Origin: Elusimicrobiota bacterium
Lineage (GTDB): Bacteria; Elusimicrobiota; Elusimicrobia; UBA1565; UBA9628
DNA length: 44,024 bases
Assembly (NCBI GenBank): GCA_016234805.1
Contig: JACRNU010000082.1
Location: forward strand, 1-44,024
Direction: 5' to 3'
Part shown: piece after piece, positions 9,061 to 18,900 of the stretch
How the letters are laid out: each line of letters opens with the position of its first letter
Position numbering within the stretch: the stretch's first letter is position 1
The notes under the pieces: generated by a model
Seen by the model: only the letters and a program-made list of their open reading frames with translations
What the model was told of the DNA's origin: nothing
Database searches by the model: none
Program-made: the position numbers and the translations under genes

Positions 9061-9326
9061 CACAGCCCTCCTGGCGGCTCACCTGGGTCTCCTCCGCGGA
9101 GAAGGACTTCCACAGGATGCCGGCCAGGCATCAATCGTCCATCCGCAGGGGAGCGGCCGCCCTCACGGTCTCGCCGCACGCAGGGCCGCATATCAAGAAG
9201 CTGCGCGGAGAGCTTGAGGGCCTCTACAGGCTGCGCATCGGAGACGTCCGCATGGTTTACCGGATCGTCCCTTCGGGCCGGGAAGTCCGCATCATCGCGA
9301 TCGGCTTCCGCGGCGGGGTCTACTGA
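9057..9326 (+). CDS. RelE/ParE-family toxin
   Basis: The 89-residue protein has the compact RelE fold signature: an N-terminal strand-helix with SSAEKDFHRMP, the middle motif HIKKLRGELEGLYRLRIGD, and a C-terminal VRMVYRIV...VRIIAIGFR. RelE-family toxins bind the ribosome and cut mRNA in the A site, while ParE relatives act on gyrase; the sequence alone does not decide between them. The Lys/Arg-rich LYRLRIGD.R..YR segment favours RelE. It starts with GTG inside the antitoxin stop and ends one base before the convergent barrel gene's stop, with no terminator between them. Confidence 0.85.
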   Translation: MTQPSWRLTWVSSAEKDFHRMPARHQSSIRRGAAALTVSPHAGPHIKKLRGELEGLYRLRIGDVRMVYRIVPSGREVRIIAIGFRGGVY

Positions 9327-9327
9327 C

Positions 9328-10569
9328 CTAGTACTCATACTTGAACCCGAACAGGTAGTTCTTCACCGAGTAATTATATGAGTAATACTCCTCATACTTC
9401 TGGTTCGAGACAGATTCCCCGTACTGGAAATTGAACAAAAGGCTGAAGTGGTCGGTCATGGGATAGGAAAGCGAGGTCGAGGCGGTGTAGGAGTGGGTCT
9501 CCAAGCGGTCGGTCTGATAGGTCCCGCTCTCGTTCTGCATGGGCCGGTGGGGATAGTGCTTCAGCCACCACTGGCCGGACACGGAGGCCGTGATGGGCCG
9601 CTTCTCGTCGCCGATGAAGAACCGCAGGCTCGGCCCGGCCTTCACTTCCTTGTGGTTGTAGTAGAAGCCCAGGAACTGGAGGCGCTGGGCGTCGTAGCTG
9701 TTCTGGTTCGAGGTGTTGTAGCCCAGGCCCAGGTCGATGCTGCCGAGCAGGCGCAGGTCCCGGGTCAGGCGGGCGGGCACGCGCACGCCCAGGCCCACGG
9801 TGGTGTAGATGTCCTCCCGGAGCAGGCTGGTGGGCTGGCCCGCGTCGTCGACCACGGGCTGGTTGTAGAAGTCCTGATACACGGAGGAGACGCTGCCCTC
9901 GAGGATGACGCGGTCGCTGATGGGGCCGTCCATGCCGGCGAACAGCGCGAAGTTGCGGGTGTCGAGGACCCGGTCTCCCACGAGCTCGGTCGAGCGGGAG
10001 AGGCCGTTGACGGTCAGGGCGGCCTGGGACTCGAGGCTGGTGTAATTGGGGAACCAGGTCTGGAAGTAGTCGAACCCGAACCGGAGGGAATAGGGGTCGT
10101 TATAGATGTACTCGGCTTCCATGCCGCCGCTCAGCTTGTAATAGTCGAAGAGGCCGTCCATCCACTCCTCGTCCTTGGTCTCCTTGAGGAGCTCCCACTT
10201 GGCGCTCATGCTGGGTTTGAGCCTCCAGCGGCCGCCGGCCCCGCCCGGGGTGATGATGAGCCGCAGTCCGGCCCGGTGGTCCATCTGCTCCTGGAAGATG
10301 CTCCCTGAGCCCACGAGGTCCACCACCTGCTTGGTCCCCTGGTAGGAGGCGCTCAAAGAGGGGAGCAGGGCCCAGGTGTCGTCGAATCCGATGGCCGGCG
10401 CTATGAGGCCCTGGGCATTGCCGGTCAAGCCCGCGCGCTCACGCTTGAAGAAATACTGCCCGCCCATGACCTGCAGGTTGAACAATGGGTCCACCTCGAC
10501 GGCGCGGCTCTCGGCCGCTGTCATGGCCATGGCCAGGACAAGGACTCCGACCTTCGATGATGTCATCAT
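9328..10569 (-). CDS. Outer-membrane beta-barrel protein B (paralogue of the barrel at 33176-34459)
   Basis: The 413-residue protein has a signal peptide (MMTSSKVGVLVLAMAMTAAESRA, cleaved near residue 23). The mature part alternates polar and aromatic strands and ends FGFKYEY, with the terminal aromatic residue expected of a BAM-inserted barrel. It aligns throughout with the protein at 33176-34459: GGQYF.K, YQGTK, VGSG.(L/I)FQ.QMDHR, LKET.DE.W, GLFDY.K, FPNY.SLESQ. No named family was recognised and the substrate or function is unknown. It follows a FecR-domain gene, the same order as its paralogue, so the two products probably work as a unit. Two adjacent ATGs (10569 and 10566) are possible starts; neither has a strong ribosome site. 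Confidence 0.8.
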   Translation of the reverse strand: MMTSSKVGVLVLAMAMTAAESRAVEVDPLFNLQVMGGQYFFKRERAGLTGNAQGLIAPAIGFDDTWALLPSLSASYQGTKQVVDLVGSGSIFQEQMDHRAGLRLIITPGGAGGRWRLKPSMSAKWELLKETKDEEWMDGLFDYYKLSGGMEAEYIYNDPYSLRFGFDYFQTWFPNYTSLESQAALTVNGLSRSTELVGDRVLDTRNFALFAGMDGPISDRVILEGSVSSVYQDFYNQPVVDDAGQPTSLLREDIYTTVGLGVRVPARLTRDLRLLGSIDLGLGYNTSNQNSYDAQRLQFLGFYYNHKEVKAGPSLRFFIGDEKRPITASVSGQWWLKHYPHRPMQNESGTYQTDRLETHSYTASTSLSYPMTDHFSLLFNFQYGESVSNQKYEEYYSYNYSVKNYLFGFKYEY

Positions 10570-10597
10570 GATGCCCCGACTCGACGCGCGAACAGCC

Positions 10598-11886
10598 TCA
10601 CTGGATCAGCCCGGATTGGATCAGGATCTTCGGCTCGACCACGATGTCGATCTTGCGCCCCTCGAACTCGGAGGAGGTGATGACCTGTTCGTAGTTGAAC
10701 TTCAACAGCCTGTCCTTGTACTCCGTCCCGGTCCGCACGTTCTCGAAATCGGCGAAGGTGGCGATCTTGCCCCCGTCGTCCATGATGTAGTTGTCCCACT
10801 TCGTGAAGGTGCCGTCGTCTGGTAGACGGAGCGGCCGGTCACGTCGTCGAAGGCGCCGGTCACCGGGTTGTATAGGCTGGTCACGTTGTCGTTGTTGCTG
10901 AGGTTGTTGTTGACGTCCACCTGGTGCCCGCCCGCGGCCAGCTCGACCATGGAGTCCTTGGTGTTCGACCTGCCGGTCTCGAAGGCCTTCAGATAGTACT
11001 CGGGCGCGGAGTCGGCCCCCCCGGCCAGTTGGCGCAGGGCCGCGGAGAGGTCGCGGGGCAGGTCCTTGTTGAAGGTGCCCAGGTAGTAGAAGTAATCGAA
11101 CCGGTCGGCCCGCTCGTTCAAGACCACGAACTTGAACTGGTCGCTCTGGGGCCGCATCACGTATTCCTCGACGCGGACCCGGTTGCCGAACACGTCGGTC
11201 AAGGCCTTGCCCTGCTGGTATTCGGAGAGCTTGATCTCCCGCGCCGCCGCGGCCTGGACCTCCTCCTTGGACATCTCGAGGCTCATCTCCCTCCGCATCA
11301 CGCCGCGGAACGTGCCTGAGCGGGTCTGCGATCGGGACTGGGCCTCCGTGGGCCTGCCGATGCCCCGCAGGTCCACCTCGAGGCTCTGCCCGGCCTTGAG
11401 CAGGATCTGCTGTCCCCGAGAGTCCTCCACGGCCAGCAGGCCCTTGTAGAGGTCCACGCTCGTCCGGCCTCCCTCAACCACCTCGACCTGGAACTCGGTG
11501 CCGCGCACGCTGCAGACCGCGGTGGGCGTGCGCACCGAGAAGCGCCGGGCCAGGAGCTTCTCGACCCTGGCGCGCAGGAGCCCCATGGAGAGCTTCACTC
11601 CCGCGCCGCGAGCATCGGCCTCGTCGATGACCATGGAGGCGTTGGCGCCCAGCTCGATGCGGGAGCCGTCCTCGAACACGACCGTGGCCTTGCCCCGTGT
11701 GCCCGTGCGCACCCCGTCGCCGGGGGCGACGTCCGCTGGGACCTTGGACAACTGCACCCACTCGATGGAGGCCGGCGCCTTGACCTGCACCACGCCGGAA
11801 TATTCCGTGATGCGCGGCGCGGCGCCGGCTTCAGCGGGCAGGCACAGGGTTGCGGCCAGAAGGCCGAGAATGACGGGGAAACGCAT
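10598..11886 (-). CDS. FecR-domain periplasmic protein B, frameshifted near its C-terminus
   Basis: A signal peptide (residues 1-22) precedes a FecR domain (about 25-155) with GDGVRTGTRGKATVVF, DGSRIELG, and SVRTPTAVCSVRGTEFQVEV. A long C-terminal region follows, homologous to the protein at 34461-36029 (SKEEVQAAAA, RFDYFYYLGTFNK, TGRSNT.DSM, GGHQVDVNNNL). The uninterrupted frame stops at 10702 after a nonsense tail. From 10821 the conserved sequence continues in another frame (DDGTFTKWDNYIMDDGGK ... KIDIVVEPKILIQSGLIQ) and ends at 10598. One missing G after the CAG codon at 10819-10821 would restore about 429 residues. This is either a read/assembly error or a genuine truncation of a duplicate. 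FecR domains here probably bind cell-envelope ligands; the ferric-dicitrate role does not follow. Confidence 0.8.
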
Positions 11887-11894
11887 CTCTTATA

Positions 11895-11923
11895 AGCATA
11901 ACAGCGGCCCCCGGGGAAGTCAA
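11895..11923 (-). promoter_or_regulatory. Promoter for the second FecR-barrel pair, almost leaderless
   Basis: TTGACT (11918-11923), exactly 17 bases, then TATGCT (11895-11900). Transcription would start near 11888, two bases before the ATG at 11884-11886. No Shine-Dalgarno sequence fits in the gap, and the signal peptide begins right at this ATG, so a leaderless message is predicted. Confidence 0.6.
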
Positions 11924-11943
11924 TATGACTTTTGTTACAAGGC

Positions 11944-11986
11944 GCCAGGCTTCGAGTCCGGCAAGGCCCTTGCGGCCAAGCCTGGC
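11944..11986 (-). terminator. Strong hairpin after the PorV-like gene
   Basis: A 9-base perfect inverted repeat, GCCAGGCTT (11944-11952) against AAGCCTGGC (11978-11986), encloses a smaller stem GCAAG/CTTGC. It begins two bases after the PorV-like stop codon. There is no clear U-run after the stem on the minus strand, so it may be a Rho-independent-like terminator, an mRNA 3' stabiliser, or a processing site separating the giant-protein message from the FecR gene that has its own promoter. Confidence 0.45.
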
Positions 11987-11988
11987 AC

Positions 11989-12939
11989 CTAGAACTTCAG
12001 CAGGAGGGAGTACCGGAAGGTGTCGCCCAGGCGGCCGAAGGGCAGCCAGGCGAAGTCGAAGGAGGCCACGTTGTAGGTCAGGCCCATGCCCATGCTCATG
12101 CCGTTCAAGCCCGAGATGTCCCGGTAGTGCGAGGTGTACCCCCCGCGGAAGGCGGCGGTCAAGTCCTTCATCAGGGGCTGGTAGAATTCCGCGCCGATGG
12201 CCCCGAACATGCCCGTATCGCGGTACTTCGTGCCCTCCACGTTGACCCGCAATCGGTCGGGCAAGACATGGGCGGCCATGCCGAAGGTGAAGGACACCGG
12301 CAGGGGGTCTGATTGGCCGCTGACATAGGAGACCCGGGTCCCGGCGTTCCTCATCACCGCGGCCAGCGAGACCGGCAGGCTGGCGTCGGGGTTGACCTTG
12401 TAGAGCACGCCCACGTCGGCCGCGAAGGTGTCGGAGTGGTAGGTGTCGAGCCTCTGGGACAGGGCCTTGGCGGTCACGCCCGCGCTCAACTGCCGGTTGA
12501 AGCCGAAGGCGTAGGTCAGGCCGTAGGAGGCGTCGGTCGAGTCGAAGGTCCCCATGGCCTCGGTCGAGTCCGACGAGCGGCGCTCGACCTTGGCGACCGA
12601 CAGGTAGTGGATGCCGAGCGCCAGGACGTGACGCGAGTACCCCTCCTTCTTCCCCCACGGGTAGGCGAACCCGAGCACCTCGTAGTTCACGTCCCGGATG
12701 AAGGCCGTGTGCGCGCCAGCCAACTGAGCGCCCTTCAACTGGGAGAGGCCCGCGGGGTTGTAATACACCGCGTAGACGTCGTCGGCGATGGCCGAGAAAG
12801 AATCAGCCATGGCTCCGGCGCGGGCGCCGGCGCCCAGTTTCAGGAACGAGGCCGCGGACGACCCCGCGTCCTTGTTGATGGTGGCCCCGGCCTGGGAGGC
12901 CAGTGCCGCGAACAGCGCAGCCGCGATCATTCTTTTCAT
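11989..12939 (-). CDS. PorV/PorQ-family outer-membrane protein
   Basis: The 316-residue protein has a signal peptide (MKRMIAAALFAALASQAGA) and then the family hallmark: FLKLGAGARAGAMADSF..IADDVYAVYYNPAGL near the mature N-terminus, followed by barrel strands and a C-terminal FRYSLLLKF. PorV is a FadL-like barrel that carries type IX secretion cargo by its C-terminal signal to the surface attachment machinery; relatives occur in many phyla without a demonstrated T9SS. Its ATG lies two bases after the stop of the 6450-residue gene, so translation is probably coupled. The cargo upstream ends in a FlgD/T9SS-like domain, which makes this protein its likely export or anchoring partner. No other T9SS component is in the window. 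Confidence 0.85.
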   Translation of the reverse strand: MKRMIAAALFAALASQAGATINKDAGSSAASFLKLGAGARAGAMADSFSAIADDVYAVYYNPAGLSQLKGAQLAGAHTAFIRDVNYEVLGFAYPWGKKEGYSRHVLALGIHYLSVAKVERRSSDSTEAMGTFDSTDASYGLTYAFGFNRQLSAGVTAKALSQRLDTYHSDTFAADVGVLYKVNPDASLPVSLAAVMRNAGTRVSYVSGQSDPLPVSFTFGMAAHVLPDRLRVNVEGTKYRDTGMFGAIGAEFYQPLMKDLTAAFRGGYTSHYRDISGLNGMSMGMGLTYNVASFDFAWLPFGRLGDTFRYSLLLKF

Positions 12940-12941
12940 GT

Positions 12942-15900
12942 TTATAGCCCGCTACCCTTGATGATGGCGATCTTGAAGAACTCCCTCTGGCTCCCCCACA
13001 CGATCTCCGCGAAGTAGATGCCGGAACCCACGGTCCCGCCCCGCTGGTTGCCGCAGTTCCACGGCATGTAGTAGGTCTTGTTGCCTTCCAAGTAGCCCTG
13101 GTTGATGACCCGCACCAGCTCGCCGGCCACGTTGTAGATGTTGATCCTCGTCTCCTCAAACTTGCCCGCTCCCGAATTGGGCAGGCTGTACCGGATCATC
13201 ACGCCCTGGAACGCGTTGTGCACGGCGCCGCCGCCCGCGATCTGGCCTACCGCGGTGTCCGCGGTCAGGCCCGTGTGGGTGACGCAATCGCCCGGGTTCG
13301 GGAAGCTGAACGCGTGGATCTTCTCGGTCTTGAGCGTGCCCGCGGCCGTGTAGGTCGGGGCGCCGTCGAGGACCACGAAGGTCGACAGATGGTCCACGCT
13401 CACCGTGATGGTCTTGTTGGCCGTGTCGATGCGCCTGTCGGAGGTCTCCTTCACGTAGCGCCCGAGCGTGAAGTTGTAGTAGTAGACGTCCACCGACGCG
13501 GTGTCCGTCGTGGACAGCAGGTCGAAGGACATCGTCAGGTCCGCCCTGGCTTTGAGCTGGTGCCGGATGGACGCGGGCAGGAAGATGGAGTAGAAGGACG
13601 ACAGGGCGTTGACCCCGTTGACCTTCGTGGAAGCCAGGACGCGGTAAGTCTCCATGGCCACCTCCATCTCCGCCGGCAAAGACATCGGCCGCCGGCGTTG
13701 GCCCACGGACGGGGGCACGAAGCCGAAAGTCCGCAGGGCCATGGTCTTGGCCAGCTTCTCGTCGGTCGCCTTGCTCACCCCGATCGTCACCGAGCACGAG
13801 GCGCAGACCACGCCGGCGTCATCCTCGAAGGTGCCGGCCTGGAAGTTGATGCCGGACTTCTCGTCCTTGCCCTGGGTCTCGTCCGAGCCCGAAGGCTCGA
13901 GGCTCACCCCGCCGCCCTCGATGTTCGACACCTTGCCCGTGCTGTGGGAGTCCAGGCCCGTGAAGAAGTCGTAGGTCCGGTCGAAGTAGTAGTAATCCCC
14001 GGTCTGGTGGCTCCTCTGCGACGAGTAGACCCTCAGCCGCAGGCTGAAGTTCGTCTCGGCGGTGCCCGTGGACCGGTAGACCGCCGTGATCTTCTTCCTG
14101 CTGGCGTTCATCTCCTTGTCCACGTTCAGGAGGGAACCTCCCGAGTTCGGGAAGGAGTACGCCGTGTTCGGCGTCAACGGCGAGATGGCGCCGGGCGAAG
14201 TGACGTTCGACACGGTCAGGAGCTGGCTCAAGTCGTTGTCGTAGTCCGTCTCGTTCCTCAGCGCGTCCGTGCACTCGATCTTCACCTGGAACTGCAGGTT
14301 GCCCAGGCCCTTCGAGGTCGCCATGCAGTCCATCGGGTTCGCCGGGTAAGTCAGCGTGTAGTTCGAGAGGGTCGTGGTCGCGGAAGCGACCGAGAAGCCC
14401 TTGCCTTCGGGCGGGAACACCGGCAGGCCGGCCTTCTTGTCCTTGGGCAGGATCACGATGTCGTAGGAGGTGCCGGCCTTGAAGCCCGAGAGCGAGTAGG
14501 AGTTGACGGTCTTGGCTGTCGGGTCGAAGTCCACGGACCCGATCACGAACTCCCCGGCCGCGAAGTTGGCCGCGCCCACGCCGCCCACCTCGTCCTGGCT
14601 GGGGCTGGAGCCGTCGCGCTTGAGGATGCGGCCGGACACCGACCCTCCCTTGTAGAGCATGACCTTGAAGTCCGTGATGGCCGCGCCCGCGCTGTTGAAC
14701 AACGAGACGCTGTCGGTCTTCACGGTCACCGTGGTCTTGGTCACGGCGTAGCCGAGGCTCGTGACCCGCATGAAGTAGGTCCCGGTGGCGAGCGCGGGCA
14801 GGGTGAACGACCCGTCCGCGTTCGTGATGGACTCGATGTCGCCCAGCGGGTTGTTCACCGGCACGATGCCGACCGGCTGCATGTTGACCGCGGCGGCAGG
14901 GAAGCCCTTCTTGTCGCCGAACGGATAGGACAGCGCGCCCCCGTCTTCCGTCACTACGAAGTAGGTCGAGGTCAGGCCCCGCAGGGGGTCCAGCAGGAAG
15001 TCCGCGGTGGTCGTGGTCAGCAGGTTGACGGTCCTCAGCAGCTTCTCGGCGTAGTAAGTGCCGTTGGATGCCAGGTTGCCGTCGCCCGGGGCCGCGGTCA
15101 CGTCGTTGATGTTGGTGGACACCCACAGGGTGTAGGCGCCCTGCGGGTTGGTGAAGGTCTCGGCCTTGACGCCCGAGTCGCCGAACGAGGGCTTGGCCGT
15201 CACCTTGATGTTGCCCAGGGTCGGGCCCGTGGTCGTGGACTGATACACCACGCCCTTGAGGTAGAGCCCCTGGTAGAGGTCCACCACGCCGACGTCGCGC
15301 GTCTCGCCGGGCTGCAGCAGCAGGCCGCCCACGGCCGCGGGGTTGAAGTTCTGGCTGCCCTTGGCGATGAACCCGGGATCCCACTTGGTCTGCCTGAGCT
15401 TGAGGTCGTAGGTCAGCTTCGGCATGAGGGGCCCGACGCGGAAGTAGCCGTCCCCGAAGATCGGCCTGCCGGCTACCGAGGACTGCGCGAGCACGTAGCC
15501 GCCCTCGACGAACGGATTGGCCACGGCCCTGACCTCGAAGTTCTCCGGCAGGAGCGTGGCGTTGGCGCCCGTGATCATGTCTCCGGTCTTGGCGTCCTTC
15601 ATGCGGCCCGTGACGAAAGCCGCGCGCTGAAGGAGCACATCCTGCCCGCTGAGGGCGGACTGCAGTCCTCCCTCGGAGGTCGGGTCCGGGAACCGGATGG
15701 GCCTGGCCGCGTACTTGGCCGGGGAACCCAGGTCGGCCGCTCTCAAAGAGTAGTACTCGCCTGAAGGCAGGTTGGGCATGGAGTAGTCCACCGAGTTCGC
15801 GGTCACGTTGAGGCCCGCGTCCCCGATGTACACCACGGTCGAGCGCACGACCTCCTGCCTGCGGTTCAAGACGGTCAGGCCGATCACGGCGCTGGTCGCG

Positions 15901-18900
15901 ATGCTCTCGTCGAAGTAGACCTTGCCGCTCACGCCGTAGCCGTCCGACAGCGTGAAGTTCACGCTCGAGCGGTCCATGTTGGACACGTGCACCAGCTGGC
16001 CCACGCCGGGCACCGCGACCGTGCAGGACGAGCAGGCCCTCAGGTCCCCGGTCTTGAAGAAGTACGAGCCGGGCGAGAGGTTCGAGAGCTCGTAGACCCC
16101 GGAGTCCGCTATGTAGGCGAACCGGTCCGTGGCCGGCTTGAAGGTCGTGGACACGGCCAGGTTATAGCCCGTGAACTCCTGGCGGATGGCCAGGATCGCG
16201 GTGCTCAGCGAGACGTTGTTGTCCGACCCGTCCTTGATCAGGTTCCCCTTGGGATTCGTCAGGAACACGGTGGCCACGGCGTTCATGTTGATGTTCGCGA
16301 ACGCGCCCGCGGCCGAGGACTTGAACACGCTGTTGTTGATCTGGTTGAAGATCTCGCCCGAGACCTTGAAGGTCACGGAGGACGCGGCGAAGTCGAAGAC
16401 CGGCGTGTTCGTGCCCTGGCCGTTGGTCACGGACACGAGCCGCTTGAGCATGCGGCCCGTGGTCTTGTAGTGCAGCGTCACCTCGACGGTCTGCGTAGGC
16501 AGGGTCGGGATCGTCATGGTCGCGATGTTCACGCCCGCGGGGCAGTCGCCGCTCGCCAGCATGGCCAGGCCCGCAGGGGTGCCGTCGTGACAGCGGATGG
16601 TCCCGCTGAAGCCGACCGGAGGAGCGAGCACCACGCTCGTGGCCGGGATGATCTGGAAGGTCCGTCCCACGTCCTCGGGCCTGGGCGAAGCCGCGATCAA
16701 GCCGTAGAGGTCCACGTTCTTGAAGTCCACCGCGCCGGCGGGCAGCTTGATGGGCGCCGCGATGACCCCGGCGCTCTGCGTGAAGTTGACGTTCTGCCCC
16801 GCGAGATCGACCCCGGCGAGATAGACGCTCATGGGCAGGCCGTTGGCCTCGAGGTTCATCCCCTCCGAGCCCTGCAGATAGACGAATATCTGGTAGGTCG
16901 TGTTGTTGTCCAAGCCGGTCAGGGTGTAGCCGACCGAAGCGGCTCCGCCTCCCTTGGCGGCCTGGGTCCAGGCAAAGGTCGTGGACGACGCTGCCGGCGC
17001 CCAAGCATTGACATAGGCCGTCATGGCCGTGGCCTGGGCCGTGCCGCCGCCAGGAACCGTCACGTTGCCGGTGATGGTCCGTCCGGCGGTGAAGGTGAAG
17101 TTCTTGCCGGCCAGGTCCGTCGCGGCAGCCAGGGCCATGGGCCCGAGCGCCTGCGCCGGGAAGTTCGGCACATTGGCCCTGAGCAGATAGTCTCCGGCGT
17201 CGAGGTTGGGCACGACATAAGGGAGGGTCAGGGTGCCGGCGGGCAGCCAGACCCCGCCGAACCCGCCGTTGCTCGAGGCCGAGGAGACCGGGATGGCGTT
17301 GACCGAGACGAAAAGACCGTTCGGATTCCCGCCTCCGGGCAGCGTGACCGTACCCTGGATGGACGACTTCTTGGTGAACGAGCTCGCCGGGAAGTTCAGC
17401 GAGACCCCGGCCGCGTCCACGTACACCGTGGTGCACGCAGCGGCGAAGTCCATGAACTCGGCCTTGACCGCGTAGGTCGCGGCCGCCACCTGGAACCGCA
17501 GATACTGGCGCTCCACCATCTGCTGGGTCGCGGGATCCCACTGCCCGCCGTCGTCGAATGTGGTGGTCCCGGCTTTCAGGCGCAGGGGCCCCCATAGGGT
17601 GTCTCCCGAGATCGCGCCTCCCGCGCAGGAGGTGGATTTGCGGACAGCGAGAGAACCCCACCGGTCCGTAGGGATCGAGACATTGCCGATCTCGCCGGTC
17701 ACGGTCAGGACAGGCGGGCTGCGCATGGCAAAGTCCACGCCGCCCGTTGCGTTGGTCGAGACCCCGATCGAGTCGGTGGTCGCGGTCCAGGAGGAGATGC
17801 TGCCGTTGCTCTCCAGCTTGACCGAGGCCCAGCCGGACAGGTAGTCGGTCTTGTTGAGGAATATCTGGTACCACCCGGCCATGAGGCCCGGCATGACGAA
17901 CGAGCCCACGGTGTCGGACCAGGCCTTGGCCCCGGCCGGGCCATAAGCGTCGAGCGAGACCCCGGGGAGCGGCAAAGACGGGATCTTGCCCACGTCGTAG
18001 ACCTTGCCCGCGATCTGCGGGGCCGAGATCACGACCTTCAGGGATTCGTCCTTGATCCCGGACCCGACCTCGATGCGGATATAGTAGATGCCGTTGGGCG
18101 CGCGCACCCCGTTGTTGAGCCACGGGCTGTAGCGGCCGTCCCACGAGACCTCGCCGGGCGCGGGCATGCCGTAGCCCCAGCGCTCCCAGAGCACGATGGG
18201 CACAAGGTCGGTCTTGAACGGCATGGAGCTGACCAGGATGCGCCAGTTCATGCCCGGGTCTCCCAGGGTGAAGCCGAAGAACGCCATGTTGGGCTGGGCC
18301 GGGTCGCCCGGATAGAGCGTCACGGACTTAGCGGCCGCGCCCAAGGGCGAGGTCATGACGCCCACGTTCGTTAAGGCGCTCGACGACATGACCGCGAACC
18401 CATAGTAGAAGGTGCTCGGCTTGGTCAGGTCGTTGTTGTTCGGGTAAAAGACAAGCTCCACGGCCTTGGGACCCACCGAAGAAGCTTTGACAAAGAAGCT
18501 CTTGGAGGAAGTCCCAACATCAAAGTAGAGCGGCAGGACCGTGGTGGTCGAGATGGCCGTGTACGTGGAGAACCCGAAGCTCGCGTCAGGATCGAACTTG
18601 CTAGAGGTGCTGACATACATCTTGGCATTGAGCGTCACGGTGGAGATGTGCCCGATAGCGAGATTGGCCACCTCGGTCTTGTTGCCGCAAGTGTCATAGC
18701 CCTCGATCCACAGAGGGTCGGAGAGCTCGTCCTGGCGCACGGAGAAGGCCGCGTTCTTCGGCTGGAAGTAGGCTACGGAACCCGGCCCGACCCGGACCGC
18801 GGGAGACCCGCCGAACAAGGGAGCGGGCGGCGTAGCCGAGGTCCGGGCGGAGACCACGGTGAAGGTGGAATAGCCCTGGAAGCACGGAGCCCAGGTGTCG

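Noticed and set aside
8652..9338. Minus-strand frame opposite the toxin-antitoxin pair
   Set aside because: It is antisense to a recognisable RelE gene and contains no coherent protein features.
13218..15764. Long plus-strand open frame (848 codons), with similar ones at 20904-23423, 25401-27515 and 30270-32066
   Set aside because: They are antisense to the giant gene, have Arg/Gly/His-rich composition with no domain, and arise because GC-rich coding DNA rarely shows stops on the opposite strand.
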